From: Chloroflexota bacterium
Lineage (GTDB): Bacteria > Chloroflexota > Anaerolineae > Aggregatilineales > UBA2796
Direction: 5' to 3'
Length of the DNA stretch: 24,167 nucleotides
Assembly (NCBI GenBank): GCA_003695215.1
Contig: RFIM01000070.1
Coordinates: forward strand, 1-24,167
Both the position numbers and the translations under genes were made by a program. Below the pieces are notes generated by a model. It saw only the letters and a list, made by a program, of their open reading frames with translations. It was not told the DNA's origin and made no database searches. Below are positions 8,365 through 17,100 of this stretch, in pieces. How positions within the stretch are numbered: the stretch's first letter is position 1; the number at the start of each line of letters is the position of its first letter.

Positions 8365-11300
8365 TCAGCCCTGCTGATTCAGGCCTGAAGAGATTCCCAG
8401 CAAGCCTGTTGGCACCTTAGATTGCTGCTGGCGCGACTTATCCTCTTCCTTGCCGAAGCGGATGACTTCGCCCTTCTCAGTGATGGCTTCAACAGCCAAG
8501 CCCAGGCTCTGCAGCTCTTTGACTAACACGCGGAAGCTGGCAGGAATGCCTGGCTCTTCGATTGGCTCGCCCTTGACGATCGCCTCGTAGACTTTGACGC
8601 GCCCTTGCACGTCATCCGACTTAACTGTGAGCATCTCCTGAAGCGTGTAAGCAGCGCCGTAGGCTTCCAGCGCCCAGACTTCCATCTCGCCGAAGCGCTG
8701 ACCGCCAAACTGCGCCTTGCCGCCCAGCGGCTGCTGCGTGACCAAGCTGTATGGCCCAATCGAGCGCGCATGGACTTTGTCCTCGACCAAGTGCGCCAAC
8801 TTGAGCATGTGAATCACGCCGACTGTCACAGCGCGATCAAAAGGCAGGCCCGTCTTGCCGTCATAGAGCTTCTGCTTGCCGTAGATTGGCACAGGCTCGC
8901 CTGTGCGCAGCGAGACGCGATGCGCATACTCGCGCAGGGCCTCGCCGCTCAGCTGTTCAGGCGTCGGCTCGCCGCTGACAACCTGCGACCACAGGCGCAA
9001 GGTCGCCTCGACAGCATTGGCGTCACGCCGATCGCGCTCCTCAAGGCTGACGCCTTCAGTCTCGAAAAGCAAAATGTCCTCAGGATCGTAGCCTTGCTCG
9101 CGCAGCCACTCGCGTAGCACAGCGCGCCGCGCATAGACGTATTCGACCAGCATCTCGCGGTCGTATTCAGGCTTCTCGCCAAGCCATTGATCAATGTAGA
9201 GGCGGCGCACTTCGTCATCATCGGTCAGCGCCTCAGGATCGTATTCGAGCGCCTTGATCCATTCCCAAGCGCGCTCAGTGACGATCTTCCAGGCGTGATC
9301 GATCATCCAGGCGCGCCCGAGCTCGGCTTCGATCTCGGATTCTTCAGCGCCATCGAAGACGGGCGTGATGGCGCGGAAACCGAGCCGATCGGCTGCCCAG
9401 CCCAGATGCGTCTCGAGAATCTGACCGATGTTCATACGCCCTGGCACGCCCAGCGGATTCAAGATGATATCTACAGGCGTGCCATCTTCAAGGTAGGGCA
9501 TATCCTCAATTGGCACCACTTTGGAGATGACGCCTTTGTTGCCATGCCGACCTGCCATCTTGTCGCCTTGAGTCAGTTTACGGCGCTGTGCCACGCTCAC
9601 GCGCACCATTTGCTCCACGCCTGCAGGCAGATCGCGATGTTCCTCGCGATTGAAGACACGCACGTCAACCACTTTGCCGCGCTCGCCGTGTGGCAACCGC
9701 AACGAGGTATCTTTCACCTCGCGCGATTTATCGCCGAAGATAGCGCGCAGGAGCTTCTCTTCTGGGCTGAGTTCCTTCTCGCCCTTCGGCGTGACCTTGC
9801 CGACCAAGATGTCGTTCGGACCGACCTCGGCGCCAATGCGCACGATGCCATGTTCATCAAGGTCTTTGAGCGCGTCCTCGCCCACGTTCGGAATATCGTA
9901 GGTGATCTCTTCGGGCCCGAGCTTGGTGTCGCGCGCCTCGATCTCGTGCTTCTCAATGTGAACGGAGGTGAAGCGATCCTCGCGCAGCAGCCGCTCGCTG
10001 ACTAGCAGCGCGTCTTCGTAATTGCCGCCTTCCCAAGAAAGAAAAGCGCAAACCACATCATGGCCGAGCGCTAAGACGCCGTTAACTGTGGACGAGCTAT
10101 CGGCGATCACATCGTTCGGCTTGACGCGCTGGCCTTTGTGGACTACAGGGCGCTGATCGATGCAGGTGGACTGATTGGAGCGCGTGTACTTGCGCAGCTT
10201 GTAGATGCGCTCTTTGCCGTCTTCCTCGCGCACGACCACTTGGTCGCCCTGGACGCTGACTACCTCGCCCGCCTTTTCGCACAACACCACTTGCCCAGAG
10301 TCGTAGGCGGCCCAATCTTCCATGCCCGTGCTGACGATCGGCACGTCAGGCTGCAAGAGCGGCACTGCCTGGCGCTGCATATTCGATCCCATCAAGGCGC
10401 GCCCTGCGTCATCATGCTCAAGGAACGGGATGAGCGCGGCGGAAATGCCCACGATCTGGCGCGGCGCCACGTCCATGAAGTCAATGCGCGTTGGCACAGC
10501 GTCCAGGAATTTCTGATGCAAACGACAGGAGACGCGGTCGCTGACGAATTGGTTCAACTCGTCCAGCTTGGCATTAGCTTGGGCAATGGTGTAGCGATCT
10601 TCCTCATCAGCTGAGAGATAGACCGTCTCATCGGTCACAAATGGGCGCACGGGCACCTCTGTGATATCCAGAGCGCGCAGCTGTGCGATCACCTCAGGTG
10701 TGATGCGCGTGCCTTCCTCGATCAGCACGTTATCGTCATCGTCAGTGATATCTTCGCGCAGCGCTCGTCCGAGCAAGCGTTCATCATCGATCTTGAGCGT
10801 CTTCAGCACGCGCCGATAGGGCGTCTCGATGAAGCCGAACTCATTGACGCGCGCATAGGTCGCCAAACGACCGATTAGACCGATGTTCGGACCTTCAGGC
10901 GTCTCAATCGGGCAGATGCGCCCATAGTGGCTGTGATGCACGTCGCGCACGTCGAAGCCCGCGCGCTCACGGCGCAGGCCGCCTGGCCCAAGCGCGGAGA
11001 GCGTGCGCTTGTGCGTTAGCTCTGCCAGCGGATTGGTCTGCTCCATGAATTGGCTCAGCTGGCTGCTGCCGAAGAACTCGCGCACGGCCGCTGTGATCGG
11101 GCGAATGTTGATCAGCGAGAGCGGCGTGACGCGATCGCTCTCGTGGTTCAGCATACGTTCGCGCACCACGCGCTCGGCGCGGCGGAAACCAACGCGCAGC
11201 TTGTTCTGAATCAGCTCGCCAACAGTCTTGACACGCCGATTGCCCAGATGGTCGATATCATCGGGCTGGCTCTCGCCGTTGTTGATCTGGACCATGCGCC

Positions 11301-12297
11301 GCACGATCTGCACGATGTCGTATTTAGTGATGATGCGCACGTCGCGCGGAATGATGCCATCAAGGCTCAGCCGCTGATTGAGCTTGTAGCGCCCGACGCG
11401 CTCAAGGTCATAGCGGCGCTGATCGAAGAGCTGGCTTTCAAGGTAGCCACGCGCATTCTCTAGCGTGGCAGGGTCGCCAGGGCGCATCTTTCTGTAAAAT
11501 TCAATGAGCGCCGCTTCGGCCGCGCTGTGTTGGCGCAAGTCCCACTGCGTCTCGGCGCGCAGAGTGGCAGCGATATACTGATGCTCAGGGTTATTGTCCA
11601 CATCGCTGAAGAGCGCCAGCAGTTCTTCATCAGTGCCGCGCTGAATAGGCGAGAGATCGTCATAACCATCTGAGACGGCCGCCAAAGCGCGCAACAGCAC
11701 AGTCACAGGTATCGTCCGCTTGCGGTTGAACTTGACCATCAACTGATCGCTCTTGCGCGTCTCAAATTCCATCCAAGCGCCGCGATCAGGGATGATCTTG
11801 GCGGCTGCCAAGGCGCGGCCTGTGGTGCGATCTTCGCTGACATCGAAGTAGACGCCGGGCGAGCGGATCAGCTGGCTGACGACCACGCGCTCAATGCCGT
11901 TGATGATGAAGGTGCCGTTGCTGGTCATCATTGGGAAGTCGCCCATGAAGATGTCATTGTAGATGACTTCGCCGCCTGCTTCATGGTTGATGAGCGCCAC
12001 GCGCACATATAACGGCGCGGCGTAGGTCATGTCCAGCTCAAGGCATTCGTCCTCGCTGTGCTTAGGCTCCTCGAACCAGTATTTCAAGCCCAAATCGCGC
12101 GCCACGGGCGAATTGCTTGGGAAGTAGAGCTTGAGCGTGCCGTTAAAATTCTCGATCGGGCTGATCTCAGCGAACAGATCGCCCAAGCCTTCCTCACAAA
12201 ACCAACGGAACGAATTCAGCTGCACCTCGATCAGCGAGGGCAACGCTTGCACGTCTCGCGTACGCGCATAATTCTTGGTGTTCAGGCGTCGCTGCAT
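8365..12297 (-). CDS. rpoB: DNA-directed RNA polymerase subunit beta (RpoB)
   Basis: This is the beta subunit of RNA polymerase, which forms half of the active-site cleft and the rifampicin pocket. It has 1310 residues. Recognisable landmarks are the Rif region FFGSSQLSQFMEQTNPL, GPGGLRRERAGFDVRDVH, CPIETPEGPNIGLI, the active-site loop GDKMAGRHGNKG (from residue 911), GVPGRMNIGQILETHLG and the C-terminal GGKAQFGGQRFGEMEVWALE clamp segment. A GAGGAG Shine-Dalgarno (12307-12312) lies 9 bases before the ATG. Between ATPVFDGA and LYDGKTG (about residues 980-1142) there are 160 residues where E. coli has about 22. This Trp-rich, charged insertion looks helical. The residue equivalent to E. coli Arg529 is Thr432. 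Neither rpoC (downstream) nor rplJ/rplL (upstream) is adjacent, which is unusual. Confidence 0.98.
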   Translation of the reverse strand: MQRRLNTKNYARTRDVQALPSLIEVQLNSFRWFCEEGLGDLFAEISPIENFNGTLKLYFPSNSPVARDLGLKYWFEEPKHSEDECLELDMTYAAPLYVRVALINHEAGGEVIYNDIFMGDFPMMTSNGTFIINGIERVVVSQLIRSPGVYFDVSEDRTTGRALAAAKIIPDRGAWMEFETRKSDQLMVKFNRKRTIPVTVLLRALAAVSDGYDDLSPIQRGTDEELLALFSDVDNNPEHQYIAATLRAETQWDLRQHSAAEAALIEFYRKMRPGDPATLENARGYLESQLFDQRRYDLERVGRYKLNQRLSLDGIIPRDVRIITKYDIVQIVRRMVQINNGESQPDDIDHLGNRRVKTVGELIQNKLRVGFRRAERVVRERMLNHESDRVTPLSLINIRPITAAVREFFGSSQLSQFMEQTNPLAELTHKRTLSALGPGGLRRERAGFDVRDVHHSHYGRICPIETPEGPNIGLIGRLATYARVNEFGFIETPYRRVLKTLKIDDERLLGRALREDITDDDDNVLIEEGTRITPEVIAQLRALDITEVPVRPFVTDETVYLSADEEDRYTIAQANAKLDELNQFVSDRVSCRLHQKFLDAVPTRIDFMDVAPRQIVGISAALIPFLEHDDAGRALMGSNMQRQAVPLLQPDVPIVSTGMEDWAAYDSGQVVLCEKAGEVVSVQGDQVVVREEDGKERIYKLRKYTRSNQSTCIDQRPVVHKGQRVKPNDVIADSSSTVNGVLALGHDVVCAFLSWEGGNYEDALLVSERLLREDRFTSVHIEKHEIEARDTKLGPEEITYDIPNVGEDALKDLDEHGIVRIGAEVGPNDILVGKVTPKGEKELSPEEKLLRAIFGDKSREVKDTSLRLPHGERGKVVDVRVFNREEHRDLPAGVEQMVRVSVAQRRKLTQGDKMAGRHGNKGVISKVVPIEDMPYLEDGTPVDIILNPLGVPGRMNIGQILETHLGWAADRLGFRAITPVFDGAEESEIEAELGRAWMIDHAWKIVTERAWEWIKALEYDPEALTDDDEVRRLYIDQWLGEKPEYDREMLVEYVYARRAVLREWLREQGYDPEDILLFETEGVSLEERDRRDANAVEATLRLWSQVVSGEPTPEQLSGEALREYAHRVSLRTGEPVPIYGKQKLYDGKTGLPFDRAVTVGVIHMLKLAHLVEDKVHARSIGPYSLVTQQPLGGKAQFGGQRFGEMEVWALEAYGAAYTLQEMLTVKSDDVQGRVKVYEAIVKGEPIEEPGIPASFRVLVKELQSLGLAVEAITEKGEVIRFGKEEDKSRQQQSKVPTGLLGISSGLNQQG

Positions 12298-12378
12298 ACG
12301 ATCTCGCTCCTCACCATGTTGCTACAAGACGGGCGCTCTTGGGACGAACTTCTAGCGGCTGATTTTGAGGTCATTGTA

Positions 12379-12415
12379 AATTGACATTCTAGCACACTTT
12401 CAACGTTTGTCAATT
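12379..12415. repeat. Inverted repeat AATTGACA/TGTCAATT across the rpoB promoter
   Basis: AATTGACA (12379-12386) and its exact reverse complement TGTCAATT (12408-12415) are separated by 21 bases. The right arm contains the rpoB -35 element and the left arm touches the -10 element and start region. It may be a regulator site that closes over the promoter. It may equally be a chance result of a TTGACA occurring on both strands: the plus-strand TTGACA has no good -10 partner. Confidence 0.4.
12386..12413 (-). promoter_or_regulatory. rpoB promoter (-35 TTGACA, extended -10 TGCTAGAAT)
   Basis: Read on the minus strand, TTGACA (12413-12408) is followed by a 16-base spacer and TAGAAT (12391-12386), which is preceded by TG-n (an extended -10). 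This is close to the ideal housekeeping sigma-factor consensus. It would start transcription near 12378, giving a leader of about 80 bases before the rpoB ATG. It indicates that rpoB has its own promoter here rather than being read from a ribosomal-protein operon. Confidence 0.75.
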
Positions 12416-12554
12416 CAGGAGATGTGCAAGAGATTGGCACAAGCCTGAGCAAGATGGACTCTTGGCAAGGCTCTTTTGCTCAAGCGCCTGCGGAAAGACC
12501 CTGCCACTTGGCAACGGCCTGTGGCTTCAAGCACCGCGTTCAGCGCTAGCTGCG

Positions 12555-12563
12555 TGATATAAT
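12555..12563 (+). promoter_or_regulatory. surE extended -10 promoter (TGATATAAT)
   Basis: A perfect TATAAT at 12558-12563 is preceded by TGA, giving a full extended -10 motif. No recognisable -35 lies 16-18 bases upstream, as is common for extended -10 promoters. Transcription would start near 12570. A GGAAGGA ribosome site at 12586-12592 lies 10 bases before the surE ATG, so the leader is short. Confidence 0.65.
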
Positions 12564-12602
12564 TGCAGCCAATGTACGCGATTTCGGAAGGATTGACAGA
12601 GC

Positions 12603-13382
12603 ATGACCGCAAAGACATCGCAGCGCTGCATTCTTGTCTCCAACGACGATGGCATTTTTGCGCCAGGCTTGTTGGCGCTTGCCACAGCCATGCGCGATTT
12701 CGGGCGCGTGATCGTGATCGGGCCAGAAGAGAATCAAAGCGCCAATGGGCATCGCAAAACGCTGACCAAGCCGCTGCGAGTGACGCCCGTCAAGATCGGC
12801 GAAGGCATTGAGGCCTACAGCACTGACGGCGCACCTGCTGATTGCATCGCCATTGCGCTGATGGGCTTGCTGGGCGTTCAGGTGCATTTGGTCGTCTCAG
12901 GCATCAATCGCGGCGCTAATCTCGGGCAAGATTTGACTTATAGCGGCACAGTGGCAGCCGCTTTTGAAGGCACAATTCACGGCAAGCCTTCCATTGCCTT
13001 CTCGCTCGACTCGCGCTCGCTAGAGGCGGATTACAGCGCCGCAGCCGAAGTGGCCAAGCACGTCGCCAGAAAGGTGCTGGAACACGGCTTGCCGCCGATG
13101 ACGCTTTTGAACGTGAACATCCCGTACTTGCCTTATGATCAGATCAAAGGCACGCAGATCACGCGACAGGGCACCCGCATTTACCACGATGAGCTGGTCA
13201 CGCGCCTTGATCCCGAAGGCCGACCTTACTACTGGATCGGTGGCAAAGCGCCAACAGGCGATGTGAGCGCAGAAGGCACAGATATCTGGGCAGTTCATCA
13301 AGGCTACGTCTCGATCACGCCCGTCCACTTGGATATGACGGCTTATCCAATGATCGAGCAGCTGAAGAGCTGGAATCTCTAG
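12603..13382 (+). CDS. surE: 5'/3'-nucleotidase SurE
   Basis: SurE is a metal-dependent cytoplasmic phosphatase that removes phosphate from nucleoside 5'- and 3'-monophosphates. Some members also act on short polyphosphate. The protein has 259 residues, the usual length. The N-terminal motif ILVSNDDG supplies the metal-binding Asp15 and Asp16. Ser46 in ENQSANGH and Asn102 in SGINRGANLG complete the expected metal site, and YSGTVAAAFEG is the conserved family segment. The ATG at 12603 is supported by GGAAGGA 10 bases upstream and by an extended -10 promoter. The SDR gene begins 6 bases after the stop, so the two are very likely co-transcribed. In many bacteria surE sits near stress or RNA-metabolism genes, but here that link is not visible. 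Confidence 0.96.
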   Translation: MTAKTSQRCILVSNDDGIFAPGLLALATAMRDFGRVIVIGPEENQSANGHRKTLTKPLRVTPVKIGEGIEAYSTDGAPADCIAIALMGLLGVQVHLVVSGINRGANLGQDLTYSGTVAAAFEGTIHGKPSIAFSLDSRSLEADYSAAAEVAKHVARKVLEHGLPPMTLLNVNIPYLPYDQIKGTQITRQGTRIYHDELVTRLDPEGRPYYWIGGKAPTGDVSAEGTDIWAVHQGYVSITPVHLDMTAYPMIEQLKSWNL

Positions 13383-13388
13383 GCGGCA

Positions 13389-14165
13389 ATGCCGACTCGC
13401 AATTTATCGCGGATTTTTGTGACGGGCGGCACGGGTTTTCTCGGCTTCCGCGTGGTGCGGGCGCTTTTGGATGAAGGTGCGCAAGTGACTGTGCTTGTGC
13501 GCCCTGATCAGGAGGAGAAGCTGGGCGTCCTACGCGCAAGCGTGCAAGTAGTGCATGGCGATGTCTGGAATCCTGCGAGCCTGCGCGGGCGCGGGCGCGG
13601 GCATGGCGTCGTCATTCACCTTGTGGGCGGCATGAAGCCCAATGCGGCGCGCGGGCTGACTTTTCGGCACTTGAACTTTGTCTCGGCGCGCAATGCGGCC
13701 CAGATGGCCGCCAACGATGGCGTGCCGCACTACCTGCTGCTGAGCGCAGCGGCTGCTCCAGGTGTGCCGAGCGGCTACCTTGAGGCGAAGCGCGAAGCTG
13801 AGCGCTACGTCCAAAAGTGTGGCCTGGCCTGGACAATCATCCATGCGCCGCCGCTCTATGCACCTGGCGAGCCGCGCAGTCCGCTCGGGCTTTTGTTGAG
13901 CTTCTTGGGCGTCTTGCCAACGATCGGCTGGGCGCTGAGCAACATGCGCCCGTTGAGCGCTGAGCTGGCTGCGCGCGCCATTGCGCAACTGGCGCTCTCG
14001 GCCGATAGTTTCAAGAACCGCTTGATCGCCCCTGCGCAGCTGCGACGGCTCGGCTTTGCAGCTGAACGGCGCTTGCGGCAGAGGCACTTACAAAGCGCTG
14101 CGCCCAGCTCAGATCATGAGGCGCTTGAGGATGATGAGCCGCCTTTCGGCTGGCTGCCACACTGA
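13389..14165 (+). CDS. Atypical SDR / NAD(P)-binding epimerase-like protein (NDUFA9-like)
   Basis: This 258-residue protein has a Rossmann fold of the atypical SDR class, resembling NAD(P)H-binding and complex I NDUFA9-like proteins. The dinucleotide motif is VTGGTGFLG (residues 11-19). A GDV segment follows near residue 57, then VVIHLVGG, LLLSAAAAPG and YLEAKREAE. The last carries the Tyr/Lys pair, though in this subclass it is often not catalytic. A hydrophobic stretch, GLLLSFLGVLPTIGWAL, lies near residues 168-185. The tail is short, acidic and probably disordered. The gene starts 6 bases after surE, with a weak AGGCGG ribosome site, and so looks translationally linked to it. A three-unit GCGGGC repeat encodes RGRGRG inside the fold. 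The substrate is unknown; quinone- or lipid-related roles are plausible but not shown by the sequence. Confidence 0.85.
   Translation: MPTRNLSRIFVTGGTGFLGFRVVRALLDEGAQVTVLVRPDQEEKLGVLRASVQVVHGDVWNPASLRGRGRGHGVVIHLVGGMKPNAARGLTFRHLNFVSARNAAQMAANDGVPHYLLLSAAAAPGVPSGYLEAKREAERYVQKCGLAWTIIHAPPLYAPGEPRSPLGLLLSFLGVLPTIGWALSNMRPLSAELAARAIAQLALSADSFKNRLIAPAQLRRLGFAAERRLRQRHLQSAAPSSDHEALEDDEPPFGWLPH
13585..13602 (+). repeat. GCGGGC x3 microsatellite inside the SDR gene
   Basis: Three perfect tandem copies of GCGGGC encode an Arg-Gly run between the GDVWNP and VVIHLVGG segments. Gain or loss of a unit would add or remove two residues without a frameshift, so length variation here would be tolerated. 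Confidence 0.8.
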
Positions 14166-14170
14166 GACGG

Positions 14171-17100
14171 CTAGTGTGCCACAGGCAAGGTGAAGCTGAA
14201 GGCACTGCCTACACCGACCTCGCTCTCAACCCAAATGCGCCCGCCCATCATCTCGACTAGCTTGCGCGTGATCGCTAGCCCTAGGCCTGTGCCACCATAT
14301 TCGCGCGTGATCGAGCCATCAGCTTGACGAAACTCATCAAAGATGATGGCTTGATCCTCAGGGCGAATGCCAATACCTGTATCGCGGACAACGGTCAGCA
14401 CAAAGGCGCGCTCACCTTCGTAGGTCAGTTGGCTGCGCACCGAGACGCCGCCTTGCTTGGTGAACTTAATGGCGTTGCCCAACAGGTTCACGATAATTTG
14501 GCGCAGGCGCGTCGCATCGGCGTAGACCATCGGTAGATTCTCAGCAGGCTCATAGCGCAAATACAGCCCGCGCGCCGAGGCTTGGCTCTCGAGGTTGTAA
14601 ATTGCCGCGTTCACTTCCTCGCGCACGTCTACCGACTCAAGGTGCAGTTCCATCCTGCCGGAGTCGATGCGCGAGAGATCGAGCAGGTCATCGATCAGGG
14701 CGAGCAAGTTACGGCCGTTGCGCAAAATGCGCTCAACGCGATCGGCTTGCTTCTCGTTGAGCGCGCCGTAAGTTTGGCGCAACAACATCTCGCTATAACC
14801 ATTGATGCTGTTCATCGGCGTGCGCAGCTCATGGCTGACGCGCGCTAGAAACTCGCTCTTGAGCCGATTGGCTTGCATCAGCTCTACAGCGCGCTCCTCA
14901 AGCGCCTCGAAGAGCATCGCATTCTCCAGCGCCACGGCCGCTTGAGCCGCGAACAGCACTGCCAGCTCTTTCTCCTCGTCGTTGAAGGTGCGCTTATCAT
15001 AGGCGTATAAATTCAGGACGCCTAAGTGCTGATCGCCTTTTTGCATCGGCACGATCAAGGCTTGCTGCCAGCCTTCCTCTTGAATCAGACGGCGCTGTTC
15101 CTCATCGCCGTCAGCGTTCTCAGGCGTCAGGATGTAGGGCTGAGTCTCGTTCACAGTGTAGGCGCGGCGTTCGCGCACATAGCGCTCGGAGAGGCCGATC
15201 GCAGCACGCAGCGTGTAAGTCTTCTGTTCAGGATCGGGCGTCATCAGGCTGACAGCAGGCACGTCGAAGGTTTGGGCAGCTTCGCGCACAATGGCGTCCA
15301 GCAACATGCGCGTGTTCAGCTGCCCGCTCAGATTGCGGCTGCTGATCTGCAAGCGCTCAAGGCGGCGCAAGCGGCGCTGCTCGCGCTGATGATAGTTGAT
15401 GCTCTCATAGGCAATGGCGCCTTGATTGGCGAGCGCTTCCAGCAGTTGCACTTCCTGCGGATCGAAGACGCGCATCGGATTGTCTGAAGCGATCTCAAGG
15501 ACGCCAATCGGCTCGCTGCGCCGTAGAATCGGCACGAATAAGATGCTCACGTGCGCGTGCAGCGGATAAGCTGCCAAGTGCTCCGCAAAAGTGATGATGG
15601 TGCTGCCTGCGCGCGCAGGCACGCTCTCAGTCAGATTGCTCAGCAGGTGCGGCGCGCGGTTCAGCAGATAGGGCAAGGCCATGGTATCCAACGTGCGCGT
15701 CGTCAGATGGCTGGTGATGACGTTCAGCTGGCCGCTCTCATCCTTGATGGCGATGACCGTGTTGTCCACGCCATCTAAGGCTTGGATGACGCGCGCCAAT
15801 CGCGTGAACATGCTCAGGATATCTGTTGCATTGCTCAAGCTGATCGCCACTTCGCGCAGCAATGCCTGTTCGTGGGCTTGGCGCTGAGCTTGACGGAATA
15901 GCCGCGCATTTTCCAGCGCAATGGTCGCTTGGCTAGTCAAGGTTTGGGCAAGGCGCACGTCGCTGCTGCTGAATTCGCGTGGCGAGCGCGGCTCGACCCA
16001 TAGCACGCAGCCGATCACGCGGTCGCCTGCGATGATGGGCAAGGTGAGCTGCGTGCACAAGCCGTTGCCGCTTGTGCCCAGCGCCGTGATCGGATAAGTC
16101 ACAATCACATGGCGTTGGGTTTGGATAGCGCGCTCAATCGAGCTGTATTGGATGAAGGCGGGCGTCTGGCCGATGAGCGTAGGCAGCAGGTTTTCAGGCA
16201 GTTCGGGCAGGCGATACTCGGCTTCAACCGTCAGGCGACCGCGCGCCCGCTCATAGCTGACCAGCAGGCACCAGCCTGCGTCTAAGGCGCGCCCCATGTG
16301 CTTGACGATAGCATTAACCAACTCACGGTAGTCAAGAATCGCGCTCAGATCGCGGCTGATCTGGTAGACGATGCCTTGTTCCAGCAGACGGCGGCGTGCC
16401 TGATCCCATAGCCGCGCATTTTCGATAGCAATCGAGACCTGCGCTGCGAGCGTCTCTAGAGCGATGCAATCGGCTGTGCGGAAGCCGTTCACCTTCGTCG
16501 AGTACGCCTCAATGACGCCAATCGTGCGCGTGCTGTAGCGCATCGGCACCACTAAGGCGCTGCCTGCAGTGATCCACATAGGCCGCTCTAGTGTGCGGCA
16601 AGCAGCGGTGTGATCGCCATCTTCGCTTAGATCGATCACGATTTGAGTCTCAGCTGATTTGACGGCACGCCCAAGAATACCAACGCCCGTCGAGAGGTTG
16701 GTATTCTCGGCCAGCTGAGCCTTGGCGATATTCGTGGCGGAAGCGCTCAGCTCCAGCTGTGTGCCGTTGGCGTCCAGCATCCAGACGTTCACTACCTCAT
16801 AGCCGAGTTGCAAATGAATGGCGAGCGCCACTTTGCGCGTCAGCTCGTTGAGGCTGAGCGTGGCGGTCAATTCCTGGCTGATGCGGCTGACTAACGCCAT
16901 GAGATCGGCGCGTTGCCGCTCTGCAGCAAAAAGCTGCGCGTTCTCGATGCTAGTCGAGATCTGAGCGCTGATGGCGCGCATCAAATCAAGGTGCGAATCC
17001 TGAAAATCGCCTTGATGGCGATTGACAACGCTGAGAGTGCCGAGCGTGCGATTGCGTGTGTTGAGCGGATACGTGATGATGGCGTGCCAATCCGCAGGCA

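Larger units (their letters stand above)
12298..12602. other. Divergent intergenic region between rpoB and surE
   Basis: This 305-base region has no convincing gene. It holds the rpoB leader and promoter on the left, the inverted repeat over that promoter, and the surE promoter and ribosome site on the right. The central part (about 12416-12550) is featureless apart from a weak 7-bp inverted repeat, TGAGCAA (12446-12452) and TTGCTCA (12476-12482). A 67-codon minus-strand frame overlapping this stretch lacks a ribosome site and known motifs, and I treat it as noise. Confidence 0.6.

Noticed and set aside
9187..10005. Plus-strand open frame of 272 codons opposite rpoB
   Set aside because: It is fully antisense to conserved RpoB coding sequence, has no recognisable domain, and is explained by the G+C-rich codon pattern of the real gene.
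8365..12297. Intein or frameshift as the cause of the long RpoB
   Set aside because: The active-site motifs are uninterrupted, no intein splice motifs are seen, and the extra length lies in one internal charged segment between conserved blocks.
12415..12618. Small minus-strand frame in the rpoB/surE gap
   Set aside because: No ribosome site or motif is visible, and it runs over the surE promoter, ribosome site and start codon.
14158..14178. Weak hairpin CACACT/AGTGTG between the SDR and second kinase genes as a terminator
   Set aside because: The stem is only 6 bp with a 9-base loop, there is no T-run, and it overlaps both stop codons; it is too weak to call.
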